The notes under the pieces are model-generated. The model worked only from the letters and a program-made list of their open reading frames with translations, made no database searches and was not told where the DNA came from. Source: Jiella soli (lineage in GTDB: Bacteria > Pseudomonadota > Alphaproteobacteria > Rhizobiales > Rhizobiaceae). Taken from it: a DNA stretch of 64,000 bases. Shown in pieces: positions 34,609 to 43,559 of this stretch. The position numbers and the translations under genes were made by a program. Position 1 is the first letter of the stretch. Each line of letters begins with the position of its first letter. The DNA lies in contig NZ_JAJAVB010000048.1 in assembly GCF_020615385.1 (NCBI RefSeq), forward strand, positions 108,034 through 172,033, in the 5' to 3' direction.

Positions 34609-34734
34609 ATGATTGGAACGTTAGGTCTCCTCATCGGCGTGCGGCGCGTCCGGCCTTTCGGGGGCAGTGGCGGGCGGCGGACTATCGGCGCTCCCGAAGG
34701 CGCTGTCCGACCCTTCTGGGAAGCTGTGAAATGA
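34609..34734 (+). CDS. possible 41-residue peptide coupled to the polymerase gene
   Basis: An ATG three bases after the ExoP-like stop opens 41 codons rich in Gly and Arg, and the TGA overlaps the ATG of the next gene as ATGA. The position suggests translational coupling, but the ribosome-binding site is poor and the product is not recognised. It could simply be a chance frame. Confidence 0.25.
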   Translation: MIGTLGLLIGVRRVRPFGGSGGRRTIGAPEGAVRPFWEAVK

Positions 34735-36083
34735 GGACGTCGGCGGCGCTGCCCGGCGCGCGCGAGGATTCGGCCGCGCGGACTTCGGTCGCGGCCCCCG
34801 CGCGGCAGGTCCCGGCGATGGTGCGCTGGCTGACGCTGCTGTCGGTCCTCGTCTTGTTTGCGGTGTCCGGCGGCCTTTTGTGGGACCTCGGCATCAACTA
34901 CGAAGGTCTGAGCGGGGGCGCAGCCTCCAAGATTCATCCGTCAACCTATCTCATTATCCTGCTCTTCGCCTTGGCCGCCGCATCCTCGGGAGACGTCATC
35001 GGCTATTGCCTGTCGGCGGCCGCACGCCGGCCGGCCAGCGCATTCCTGATCGCGACGACGATGGTCTTCTTCTTGCAGGTGGTGCTGCGGCATGCGCCCG
35101 GCATGGCTGGGATCATCGATACCTTCATCCCTGCGGCGCTGATCGTCCTCCTGACAAGTCGCTACAGCGAACGCGATTTGCGCCCGATCGAGACGATCAT
35201 CCACGCGATCATGACGATCAACGCGCTCATGGCGCTATTCGAGTTCGCAACCGGGCACCTCATCTTTCCCTACAGGTTCGACGGGGCGGTGTTCGAAACA
35301 GACCTGCGCTCGACGGCCCTGCAGGGCCATCCGCTGGCGAACGCGATGATCACCGCGACCTATGCGCTGGCCGTTCTAAGCGGCGGTGGAACGCTGTCGG
35401 GGGGGGCTCGCGGCGCGATCGTCCTGCTCCAGTGCCTTGCACTCGTCGCGTTCGGCGGTCGCTCCGCCATGGTCATCACCGTGGTGCTGGGTGGAGCCGC
35501 GCTCCTTCTCCAAGCCCATCGCAACCTGTCGCGCGGGCACATTCCGCTGCTTGCATGCGCCGGCGCCGCCCTGTTGCTGACGCTCGTCCCGCTCGCGATC
35601 GGGGGCCTTGCGGCGCAGGGATTCTTCGATGCACTGGCGGCTCGCTTCGTCGACGATGGCGGGAGTGCCAATGCCCGCATCAAGATGTTCGAGATGTTCA
35701 GTCAGCTGCCGTTTCGCAGCATCCTGTTCGGGCCGAACCCGGACCTCGTCGACAGCATCCGGCGCGTCAACGGGCTAGAATGGGGCATCGAAAACCCGAT
35801 CCTGCGAACGATCTTCTACCACGGCCTCGCGATCACCGTCCTGCAGACCGTCGCGGTGGTCGCCTTCATTTCCGAGATCGTCAGAGGCTCGCGCAAGGGC
35901 CTCTTCTTCCCCGTGCTGGCCTTCGTGATCCTTCTGAACACCGCCGAGACGATCGGGGTGAAGACGATTCTTCTGACGAAGTTCGCCATCATGATCATCT
36001 GCTTCTACCGGCGTCCGCCGCTGACCGTCAGAGCCGCAGCAGACCCAGCGCATCGAGCAGGCTATCGTCGAGGCGGTGACTGA
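34731..36083 (+). CDS. O-antigen polymerase/ligase-like membrane protein (Wzy-type)
   Basis: 450 residues from the ATG at 34731. About ten to twelve hydrophobic segments, with a larger periplasmic loop containing R-F-D-G-A-V-F-E-T-D-L-R-S-T-A-L-Q-G-H-P-L, which matches the loop region of ExoQ/WaaL-like polymerases, and a late F-G-P-N-P-D-L. The protein would join repeat units delivered by the flippase at 39890. The last 18 codons run through the end of the convergent GH5 gene (56-bp overlap), so its natural C-terminus may have been lost or extended. Confidence 0.82.
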   Translation: MRTSAALPGAREDSAARTSVAAPARQVPAMVRWLTLLSVLVLFAVSGGLLWDLGINYEGLSGGAASKIHPSTYLIILLFALAAASSGDVIGYCLSAAARRPASAFLIATTMVFFLQVVLRHAPGMAGIIDTFIPAALIVLLTSRYSERDLRPIETIIHAIMTINALMALFEFATGHLIFPYRFDGAVFETDLRSTALQGHPLANAMITATYALAVLSGGGTLSGGARGAIVLLQCLALVAFGGRSAMVITVVLGGAALLLQAHRNLSRGHIPLLACAGAALLLTLVPLAIGGLAAQGFFDALAARFVDDGGSANARIKMFEMFSQLPFRSILFGPNPDLVDSIRRVNGLEWGIENPILRTIFYHGLAITVLQTVAVVAFISEIVRGSRKGLFFPVLAFVILLNTAETIGVKTILLTKFAIMIICFYRRPPLTVRAAADPAHRAGYRRGGD

Positions 36084-37299
36084 CGTCGTCCATCAGGCCG
36101 AAGCCGTCGAAGAGATTCCAGAACGCCCAGCCGAAGCCGGACACTTCCGCCGTCAGGCGCACGTCGCGGACGTAACGAGCCTGGTCGGCTGCGGCTGCGG
36201 CGACGTAGTTCCCTCCCGAGCGCAGCGCGCCGAATTCGCCCATGAGAATGCTGTCGGGGCTCAGGCCGTTGCGATCGGCCCATTGCAGCATCGTATCGAA
36301 GAAGCCCTGGATATAGGCACGGTCCGGCTGCGCCTCGAAATAGGTCGCAAGGACGCTCCTCGTCTCCTGCATCGCCGCCTGCTTTGTCGCGGCCGGCGTC
36401 TCGGGATCAGCAGCCATGCGTGCCTCGACGGCTGCCAGCGTTGCTTCGAGGCTTCCCGCCGATCCGGGCCAGGGCACCGCGTTCAGCCAGCGATAGACCG
36501 GCTCCGACATCCACGTGGCGCCCTGATGGGTGAAGAGATAAGGCTCGTAGAAGTGGAAGGTGAACAACATCGGCCCACCGTCAGCGACCGATGCGGCATC
36601 GAAGTCCGCAAAGCTCGGCACGATGCTGCCGCACGCGCTGGTCGCGACATAGGTCAGATCCGGGGCGACCTTTCGCGACGCCTTGAGCATCGCGGCCTGC
36701 ACCCGCGTCCAGTCTCGTGACCCGCAAGCGTGGAAGGGCTCGTTCACCGGTTCGATCGCGACCGTCGCCGGCGGGTTCCGGTCGAGGATGGCCGCGAGAT
36801 CGCCTACGAGCTCAAGATAGGCCGAAAACTCCGGCGAGTTCCGGCTGGTGAACATCCGCTCGGGCCGCCAATAATGAGTCGCGGCATTCGCCTGCAGGTT
36901 GACGACGACGTTCAGCCCGGCGTCCCGGCAGGCGGCGATCGCTCGCGAAAGATCCTGCAAGAGGGCGGCGCGGCGCTGGCCGGAGAAGGCGAGCATGGGG
37001 CCGGGATCGACCGGGATCCGGACGAAATCGAACCCGACGCCGCTCAGCAGCGTGAGATCCTCCCGGCTCGGAAGGGCTCGGTCGCTCTGCAACGGCGGCC
37101 AGGCATAGTCGGTTCGCGGCGCCGGATATTCGGTGGTCAGCGAGAACCAGGGCCACAGGTTCACGCCGCGACGAAGACGCAGCGGGCTGGCGCCGACTTT
37201 GGATGGTGCCGCGCGGGCGGCCTTCGGCAGGACGAGGGTGCTGGCGGCGCCGGCGAGCAGCCGGCGTCGGTCGATCCGGAAGGCGTCGCCGCCCGTCAC
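36028..37299 (-). CDS. glycoside hydrolase family 5 (endoglucanase-like), exported
   Basis: 423 residues from the GTG at 37299, which overlaps the stop of the upstream glycosyltransferase gene as GTGA. Two arginines then L-L-A-G-A-A-S-T-L-V-L-P form a Tat-like signal (D-R-R-R-L-L) ending about residue 30. The catalytic acid lies in A-I-E-P-V-N-E-P (Glu187) and the nucleophile in L-M-G-E-F-G-A (Glu355), as in GH5 enzymes. Such hydrolases in exopolysaccharide loci (for example ExsH/ExoK-like or cellulase-like) trim or release the polymer. The 3' end overlaps the convergent polymerase gene by 56 bp. Confidence 0.88.
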   Translation of the reverse strand: MTGGDAFRIDRRRLLAGAASTLVLPKAARAAPSKVGASPLRLRRGVNLWPWFSLTTEYPAPRTDYAWPPLQSDRALPSREDLTLLSGVGFDFVRIPVDPGPMLAFSGQRRAALLQDLSRAIAACRDAGLNVVVNLQANAATHYWRPERMFTSRNSPEFSAYLELVGDLAAILDRNPPATVAIEPVNEPFHACGSRDWTRVQAAMLKASRKVAPDLTYVATSACGSIVPSFADFDAASVADGGPMLFTFHFYEPYLFTHQGATWMSEPVYRWLNAVPWPGSAGSLEATLAAVEARMAADPETPAATKQAAMQETRSVLATYFEAQPDRAYIQGFFDTMLQWADRNGLSPDSILMGEFGALRSGGNYVAAAAADQARYVRDVRLTAEVSGFGWAFWNLFDGFGLMDDVSHRLDDSLLDALGLLRL

Positions 37300-38591
37300 T
37301 CCTCCGCTCCGCCGCCCCACTGCGAGGCTGCGGCGGATGGTTTCGCACGCCGATCGACATCGATCGCGACGATCGACACCTGGGCGGGGATCGCAGAGGT
37401 CGAAGCCTGTTGTCGCCGCCTATCCCGCAGGGGTGCGAAGGGGCCCTCCAGCAGGACGCCGTACAACTCCCGCCTATAGGCGACGAAGACGTCCTGCCAG
37501 CGGAATCTAGACGCTTCCGCATAGGCGATATTTCGGACCTCTTCCGCCGATAGCGGCGATCCTGCGATGGTATCGATCGCGGCTGCGCAGCTGTCGACAT
37601 CGTGGAAGAAGACGCCGGCTTTGCCCGCTGTCCAGCGATTGAACGGGTTGTCGTGCGCAATGACGGCGCTGCCAGCACCAAGTGCTTCGACCAGGGAGGG
37701 GTTGGTGCCACCGACGGAGTGGCCGTGGAGATAGGCGCGGGCATGGAAACGCAGGGCCTTCACGACGGCAGGGTCGTAGATACCGCCGGGGAAGACGACG
37801 TCATCGCTGGCAGCGTCCCGGACGGCCCTGTGATAGGCGATGTCCGGATCCATGTTGCCCAGCACGACGAGTTTCATTCCTCGCCTGCACCGCGAGAAGG
37901 CGCTCACCAGCGTCAGAATGTTGTTGTCGGGTTCGATCCGCGCGATCGAAACGAGATATTGCCCGGCTTCGAGCCCAAGCTGCCCGAGCGGATCCGTCGA
38001 CGCTTCGAGCACCATCTCGCCGCCATAGGGTATGGTCGCGATTGCATCGCGCGACCGGCGGGAGGCGAGGTGATCGGCGATCGCCGGGTGATCGGCGACG
38101 AGCCGGTTCGACGTCCAGGCGGCAATCCATTCGTTGACCCAGAACCAAGTCTTGACGAGCGGCCCCCATTTCGCCCGTCGCCACTCGATGCCGTCCATGT
38201 TGGTGATGACCCGCTTCCGCCAAAGACGAAGGTAGGGCAGGAAGGCGGCGCCGTTGTAGCCAAGCACGAGACAAACCGCGTTGCGACGAGCCGCATCGCG
38301 CACGCAGTACCAGTCGAACAGGACCGTCGCCAGCGGCCCACGCGCCGCAACCTTCACCACGATCCGTTCGATGCCGTTCCAACTTTGCGACTCGACGCGG
38401 GTTTCGACCTCGTCGACCTCCTCCTGGCAGTAGACGCCGACGTTCCAGCCCTGGTCCCTCAGGTGGAGGCTCAGCCGCTCGGCGAATGTTTCGAAACCCC
38501 CATGGGCCGCCGGCACGCCTCTCGTCCCCAGAATCAGGATAGAGGGCTGGACCATGCCCTCTTGCCTGTTCATCGGTTGCGAATTTTTCAT
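37296..38591 (-). CDS. glycosyltransferase family 4 with DUF1972 N-terminus
   Basis: 431 residues. The DUF1972 start is clear: I-L-I-L-G-T-R-G-V-P-A-A-H-G-G-F-E-T-F-A-E-R-L-S. The GT-B C-terminal half has V-S-I-A-R-I-E-P-D-N-N, Y-L-H-G-H-S-V-G-G-T-N-P-S-L-V-E-A-L-G-A-G and the E-x7-E-like acceptor region. Close relatives are annotated as rhamnosyltransferases, but sugar specificity is not predictable. TAGGTGAG precedes the ATG at 38591. It is transcribed with the GH5 gene and divergently from the next glycosyltransferase. Confidence 0.88.
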   Translation of the reverse strand: MKNSQPMNRQEGMVQPSILILGTRGVPAAHGGFETFAERLSLHLRDQGWNVGVYCQEEVDEVETRVESQSWNGIERIVVKVAARGPLATVLFDWYCVRDAARRNAVCLVLGYNGAAFLPYLRLWRKRVITNMDGIEWRRAKWGPLVKTWFWVNEWIAAWTSNRLVADHPAIADHLASRRSRDAIATIPYGGEMVLEASTDPLGQLGLEAGQYLVSIARIEPDNNILTLVSAFSRCRRGMKLVVLGNMDPDIAYHRAVRDAASDDVVFPGGIYDPAVVKALRFHARAYLHGHSVGGTNPSLVEALGAGSAVIAHDNPFNRWTAGKAGVFFHDVDSCAAAIDTIAGSPLSAEEVRNIAYAEASRFRWQDVFVAYRRELYGVLLEGPFAPLRDRRRQQASTSAIPAQVSIVAIDVDRRAKPSAAASQWGGGAEE

Positions 38592-38732
38592 AGACTCACC
38601 TAAGAATGCAGCCCTGTAATAGTAATATCCGCTACTCCATGATAGATAGCGAAATCTTCTTTAAGCACTGGCCATGCTTAAATATTCAAATTTATTATAT
38701 TTTTATGATCCGCGGGAGAGGGTGGTGTTCTC
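38592..38732. promoter_or_regulatory. AT-rich divergent promoter region
   Basis: 141 bp between divergent glycosyltransferase genes, markedly AT-rich (38620-38715) against the GC-rich surroundings. It must hold both promoters; TTAAGCACTGGCCATGCTTAA (38658-38678) is an interrupted palindrome and a possible operator. Confidence 0.55.
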
Positions 38733-39893
38733 ATGAGAATCTCTTGTGTGCATCAAGGGTCTGAACTCTACGGTTCGGACAGGTGCTTCATCGAAAGCGT
38801 GCATGTAATTCGCTCTTGCTATCCGGAGGCGAACATCGAGGTCGTCCTGCCGCGGGACGGTCCGATCGTCGAACCCTTGCGGGCGCTCGCAACGGAGATT
38901 CGGTTCGAACCCCTCTGGATCCTCCGGCGGCGCGGGCTCTTGCGGCTAGCCCTCTCGGCCCCGCTGCGCCTGCCGACCGCGCTCTTGGCCGCTGCCCGCC
39001 GCTTCCGCAGATCCGACCTCGTCTACGTCAATACGAGCGTCGTTATCGATCATGCTGTCGTGTCGCGGTTCTTTCCGGGACGGGCGATCCTGCATGTCCA
39101 TGAGATCCCGGAGCGGAATGCACTCTTTGCGTTCCGGATCCTTTTGCGCTGGAGCAAAGCGCGCATCGTCTTCAATTCAAAGGCCACCCGGAACGCCTTC
39201 GACCTGCCGCCGAGCGCGACGTCGTGCGTCATCTACAACGGCATCGCCGTCGAGGCGGCAGAGCCGGTGCAGGCCTTCGACGGCATCCGGCCTCTCCGGG
39301 TGCTCATGCTCGGCCGCATCAGCCGCATCAAGGGGCAGGAGGTTTTGATCGAGGCGGTGGCGCGGCTTCCGCGCTCGGTCCGGCAGAGCATTTCGGTTCG
39401 AATCGTCGGGAATGCCTTCGAGGACGAGGCGCGCGAGGACGGTCTGCGGCGCCTGATCACGGAGAAGGGCCTCGACGGCGTGATTTCGCTGCTCCCCTTC
39501 GTGGCCGATCCGACCGACCACTATCGGTGGGCCGACGTCGTCGCCGTGCCTTCGCGGCGCCCAGAATCCCTCGGCCGGGTTGCTATCGAGGCGATGGCCC
39601 ACGGACGACCTCCCATCGTCTCGGCGATCGGCGGCTTGACGGAAATCGTCGAGGATGGCTCCACAGGGTGGGTGGTTCCGCCCGGCGACATCGAATCTCT
39701 GGCGGACGCGCTCGCCAAGATCATCCGCTCGCCGGTCTCCTGGCGGCATTTTCCGCAGGCGGCGCATGCGCGATATCTTTCGCTCTTCAGCGAAGGGGCG
39801 GCTGCGGAGAAGATCGCAATGCTGATCGGCGAGATGCTGGCGGAAGCGGAGCGGGATCCGGCGCGCGGCGAAGTGATCGCTGCGGTGAAATGA
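38733..39893 (+). CDS. glycosyltransferase family 4
   Basis: 386 residues of GT-B type. The C-terminal half shows V-L-M-L-G-R-I-S-R-I-K-G-Q-E, V-A-V-P-S-R-R-P-E-S-L-G-R-V-A-I-E-A-M-A-H-G and T-G-W-V-V-P-P-G-D. The middle has H-V-H-E-I-P-E-R-N. Donor and acceptor sugars are not predictable; repeat-unit assembly is likely. It overlaps the flippase gene start as ATGA, so both are probably made from one message. Confidence 0.88.
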   Translation: MRISCVHQGSELYGSDRCFIESVHVIRSCYPEANIEVVLPRDGPIVEPLRALATEIRFEPLWILRRRGLLRLALSAPLRLPTALLAAARRFRRSDLVYVNTSVVIDHAVVSRFFPGRAILHVHEIPERNALFAFRILLRWSKARIVFNSKATRNAFDLPPSATSCVIYNGIAVEAAEPVQAFDGIRPLRVLMLGRISRIKGQEVLIEAVARLPRSVRQSISVRIVGNAFEDEAREDGLRRLITEKGLDGVISLLPFVADPTDHYRWADVVAVPSRRPESLGRVAIEAMAHGRPPIVSAIGGLTEIVEDGSTGWVVPPGDIESLADALAKIIRSPVSWRHFPQAAHARYLSLFSEGAAAEKIAMLIGEMLAEAERDPARGEVIAAVK

Positions 39894-41191
39894 CGATGCT
39901 CCTGCCGGATCGGGTCGTCGCCCTGGCCAAACGCTGCGCCGTCATGCTGGGCGGAGAGGTGTCGCAGAGCGCCTTCCACTTTGCGATCAACCTCATGCTG
40001 ATGCACATGCTTGATCCGGTCGACTACGGCGTCTTCGCGATCGTGCTGGTGATGGGAGGGCTGGCGCTGACCTATGTGCGGTCGCTGGTCGGCATGCCCG
40101 TCAATCTTCTCATCCCACCGAGGGCCGGCACCAGGCGGACGTGGCCCTTCGAGATCGCCTTCGGCTCGGTAGCGGTCGTCGTCGCGCTGTCGATGGGCCT
40201 CATCGTGGCTGGGACACTGCACGTGTGGCTCGGAGGATATGCCGTTCCCGGCGGCTGCCTGATCGCGACCTGGGCCTTGCGGAACTACGTCCGCAGCATG
40301 CTGTTCGCCAAGGGACATCCCGGATTTGCAAGCATCAGCGATTTGACCTTCACCCTCACCGGGGTCGTCTTCGTCCTCGGAATTCTCACGGTCTCGCCTG
40401 CGAACGACCTGCTGGCGCGCATCTTCTGGGCGATGGCCGCAGCGAACATCTGTGGCCTCCTCGCCGGCCTTCTCCTTCAGCGCCAGAGGCTCCGGCTCTC
40501 CTATCGGCGCCGCCGGATGCGCCATTTTTCAGCCATGGCGCGGCCGATCCTGTGGGCCTCGTTCAGCACGACCATGGGCAATCTTCAGGCCCAGGGCCAG
40601 GTCCTCCTGATCGCCGCGATCGCCGGGCCGGAGGCCTATGCTCCGATTGCGGCCATGCTGGTGTTCTTTGCGCCGCTGCGACTGATCTCCTCGGCGCTCG
40701 CCAACATGATGCAGCGCGAGCTCGCCTATCTCAATTCGCAAGGGGCAGAAAAGGCTATATCGAGATCTGTCGCGCTATGGTCGCTCGGCGCGGGTGGGGT
40801 CGGCCTTCTCTACGGCGCGTTGGCCTTCGGCTTCGTCATGTACCAAACCCCGCCGTTACTCCAAGGCCAACCGATCCTTCTGATTGGGGCACTTTGCTCG
40901 GGCATCTCGGTGATGCCACTGCTGTACGTCATGCCGAGGATTCTTCTCGAAGTGCGGCGCGCATTCCAGAGCCTCGCCTCGATCAGTGCCTGGAGCGCTG
41001 CCGTTGGCCTTTGCCTCGTTTTCGCTCTGGTCTTGGCGAAAGGGCCGGTCTTCGCGCTGGTTGGCAGCCTGGTGTCGGAGATCGTGGTTCTGGTCAGCAC
41101 GTGGGCGATGGTGAGGAGGCTTCGCCGCGATCGCGTCGTGCTGAAGGAGATGGGCCTGCCCGTTGCTTGGAAAGCTCAGCGTCTTTCTTGA
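39890..41191 (+). CDS. polysaccharide flippase, Wzx/MATE-like
   Basis: 433 residues with about twelve to fourteen hydrophobic segments and few charged residues. Typical of the polysaccharide transporter superfamily: an N-terminal G-G-E-V-S-Q-S-A-F-H-F-A-I-N-L-M-L and a D-P-V-D-Y-G-V-F-A-I-V-L motif, where many flippases have L-x-P-x-D-Y-G. It would move lipid-linked repeat units across the inner membrane. It is the last gene of the plus-strand cluster part before an 860-bp gap. Start ATG at 39890 overlaps the previous stop. Confidence 0.85.
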   Translation: MTMLLPDRVVALAKRCAVMLGGEVSQSAFHFAINLMLMHMLDPVDYGVFAIVLVMGGLALTYVRSLVGMPVNLLIPPRAGTRRTWPFEIAFGSVAVVVALSMGLIVAGTLHVWLGGYAVPGGCLIATWALRNYVRSMLFAKGHPGFASISDLTFTLTGVVFVLGILTVSPANDLLARIFWAMAAANICGLLAGLLLQRQRLRLSYRRRRMRHFSAMARPILWASFSTTMGNLQAQGQVLLIAAIAGPEAYAPIAAMLVFFAPLRLISSALANMMQRELAYLNSQGAEKAISRSVALWSLGAGGVGLLYGALAFGFVMYQTPPLLQGQPILLIGALCSGISVMPLLYVMPRILLEVRRAFQSLASISAWSAAVGLCLVFALVLAKGPVFALVGSLVSEIVVLVSTWAMVRRLRRDRVVLKEMGLPVAWKAQRLS

Positions 41192-42053
41192 TTTTGGTCG
41201 CTGAGGTCAGGCTGCTCCTTTGCTGGCGCATCCTCGATGACGATCAGATGGCGCCGATCGCGAAGAGCCAAAGTGTGTGGGATTAGAGCATGCCGCATGC
41301 CTACTACGGCCTCGGAGCCCGTTAGGAGAGGGCTGAATGGCCCGGTTCGCGATCATTGCAGAGGGTGTCTGAAGCCAAATCTGGAAGAGCCATCGGGAAG
41401 CCGGGTGAGGAGCCGGATCGGGGGTGCTTTCGCCACGGCCGGGCGCTCCCAACCGCCGTCATGGTCTTACTCCGCAATCGGCGACGCCATCGGCGGATGG
41501 ACTGTGCGCTGGCCTGATGCGGCGGTAAGCGACTCGCTCCGCAAATCATCTTGAGACTCGCGCCGCCACGGTGCCCGGTCGGGACCAAGCTTGGGGGCGA
41601 CACGAAGCCTCTACGGGCTCGCCCCGCGCCCTCGTCCCCGCTGCCGGCCTTCCATGTCTTTGCGATCATCGCAGACGCTCCGCGCTCCGCTCGCTTCCGG
41701 GCGTGCCGGCGCCCGGCGGGCAGCAGGTGGATATTCTCACCGGCAGGGCCTTCTTCGGCGAACCGTCCCAACGGGGCGAGAACATCGTCCTATAAGATAC
41801 GTGCTCCGGTAGAGGGTGCGCGGGTGGTTCGGACGCGGATGCGCTTGGCAGGACCTCCCATGCCTGAGAAGGTTAAGGACAGTCGATCCCCGTCTCGAAT
41901 TTACTATTCGGAAAACTTAACCATTCATTCCGGAAAAATGACTGATAGCGTGGAAGAAGCTTCGGTCTTGGCCAATATATCTGCGGGACGTGAGCTGCAA
42001 ATCGAGACTGTTCGCCCGATCAGTCGAAAGCCGTTCAAGGTGGAAACCTCGCA
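41192..42053. other. 860-bp region without supported gene
   Basis: The stretch between the flippase and a membrane protein gene holds only short overlapping open frames with no recognised product, and no clear hairpin. Bases 41880-41960 are AT-richer and may hold the promoter of the next gene. Confidence 0.6.
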
Positions 42054-42779
42054 ATGGTCGATTTCCACGAAGTCCTTCCCCTTCTTGGCGGCGCCGTCGT
42101 CTGGAATGTCATCGAACATCCCGTCATCTGCGTCGTTCTTGCGACGCTGGTTCTTTGCATCGCGTACGAAGTCTTTGACCGGGGCAGCCGATATCGTCAC
42201 GCCATCGCTTTGGCCGCGCCTTTTCTCTGGCTGGCCGCGGCCTTCATTGTCTCCACCGCTTTCGACTTCCTGGCGGAGAACTATCTGGCGACGCAGCCGG
42301 TCATCGCGAAGACATTCCGGACCCTCGCGCATTCGTCCGGCCATTTGCTGCTGTTTCTATCCTGTCTGATCTTCGTCGTCGGGTTCCTGCTGATCGCCCG
42401 CTCCATCGTCCTGTCGGGCGAGACGATCATGGGGTCCGTCCGGGATATCGGCAGGGAGCTCGCGGCGCCGGTCCTTGGCCTCACCATCATGGCGATCGCC
42501 GTGATCGGCGGCCTCTCCGGCCTGTTCGCCGGCTGGTCGACCGGGAGCGCTTTGCAGGCGACGGGCAGCATCGAATCAGCGGAGCCCTGTCTGGATCTTC
42601 GAGGCGAGGGGCGGGGTCCGATGCCATGCCGGCCAGTCATCGCGGCGGCGGCAACCGCCACTCCTGCGGCGCGGGACAGGGCGGTTCCGCGCGTTCCGGT
42701 ACCTGTGCCACGGGAGGCGCTCGCCCGGACGCATTCCCCGGAGATGAAGCGGGATTCCGGCGCGCGGGCCGCCTGGTAG
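42054..42779 (+). CDS. hypothetical inner-membrane protein
   Basis: 241 residues, not recognised. Residues about 20-155 hold four clear membrane segments (I-C-V-V-L-A-T-L-V-L-C, A-L-A-A-P-F-L-W-L-A-A-A-F, G-H-L-L-L-F-L-S-C-L-I-F-V-V-G-F-L-L and A-P-V-L-G-L-T-I-M-A-I-A-V-I-G-G). The C-terminal 70 residues are a proline- and alanine-rich hydrophilic tail. An in-frame start upstream cannot be excluded. The gene lies at the end of the polysaccharide locus, but nothing ties it to that function. Confidence 0.55.
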   Translation: MVDFHEVLPLLGGAVVWNVIEHPVICVVLATLVLCIAYEVFDRGSRYRHAIALAAPFLWLAAAFIVSTAFDFLAENYLATQPVIAKTFRTLAHSSGHLLLFLSCLIFVVGFLLIARSIVLSGETIMGSVRDIGRELAAPVLGLTIMAIAVIGGLSGLFAGWSTGSALQATGSIESAEPCLDLRGEGRGPMPCRPVIAAAATATPAARDRAVPRVPVPVPREALARTHSPEMKRDSGARAAW

Positions 42780-42931
42780 CGACAGTCGGGGTCTGCGGGT
42801 CCCGCTCAGCTGGAAACGTATGCCGCCGGCGGTTCTGCCTCGGAAAGCGCGCCTGATGGCGTCGGCCGTATCCCTCGCGGCGTCGCCTGCTGCCTCGTGC
42901 TGGGGCCCGGCCGGGGCGTCCGGCGCGGCGG

Positions 42932-43213
42932 TCAGCCGCCGATGCGTACGATCGACCGGGTCTTCAGATCCACGATGATCGGCTGTCCGGCATAATAGAA
43001 ATAGGCGAAGGAGCTGCTGCCGGGGGGCTGCTGCAACTTCACTGCCGGAGGGACCGAATCACCCAGATTCGGCGAGTTCTTCAGGCTCGCATTGTCGGTG
43101 GGATGCGCCAGGGCGTATTGCAGCACATTGACCTTCTCGTCCGCGGCGAAAGCGGCGGGCGCCAGGCTGAGGGCGGCGAGAAGGGCAGCGGCGAAACGGG
43201 CGGTTCTGTGCAT
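42932..43213 (-). CDS. small exported DUF1236-like protein
   Basis: 93 residues. A signal peptide (residues about 2-23, ending A-A-F-A-A) precedes a short mature region. The end F-A-Y-F-Y-Y-A-G-Q-P-I-I-V-D-L-K-T-R-S-I-V-R is split here only by spacing and matches the terminal motif of DUF1236 proteins, whose role is unknown. Two ATGs in tandem (43216, 43213) are possible; AGAGG spacing favours the second. It is divergent from the aldo/keto reductase gene. Confidence 0.65.
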   Translation of the reverse strand: MHRTARFAAALLAALSLAPAAFAADEKVNVLQYALAHPTDNASLKNSPNLGDSVPPAVKLQQPPGSSSFAYFYYAGQPIIVDLKTRSIVRIGG

Positions 43214-43216
43214 CAT

Positions 43217-43559
43217 GTCCTCTTTCGATCCGTTCCGCGCGAGGGCGGACAGTTCCGGTCCTTCCTCGCAGAGCCCCGATGAACGTCACCTGACAGGGCC
43301 CGAGTTTGCAAGTGCGAGGCGGCCACGCCATTCAGATATGTGGTCGCGTCGGCAAATGCATCGGGCAGGCGCATTGCGGCAGATGCCCGACGGGCTTCGT
43401 GCTCTGCCCCGTCCCTCGGCGATCCCGGACAGCCTCGCCTCTTGCGAGGAGGCCATTGCCCTGCCTCATGGACGAACGGACCCTAACTTGCCGGTTGCCG
43501 ATAAGCGGGCCCGTGCCTGCGGTCTGCGACCGGCCGGCAGTAGTAGGAAGGATCACCCC
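43217..43559. other. divergent intergenic region
   Basis: 343 bp between the DUF1236-like gene and the aldo/keto reductase. A frame open across it in phase with the reductase has no upstream start that looks real. No hairpin or repeat of note. Confidence 0.5.

Noticed and set aside
41192..42053. Possible decayed transposase in the gap after the flippase
   Set aside because: The frames show no transposase motif and no flanking repeats.
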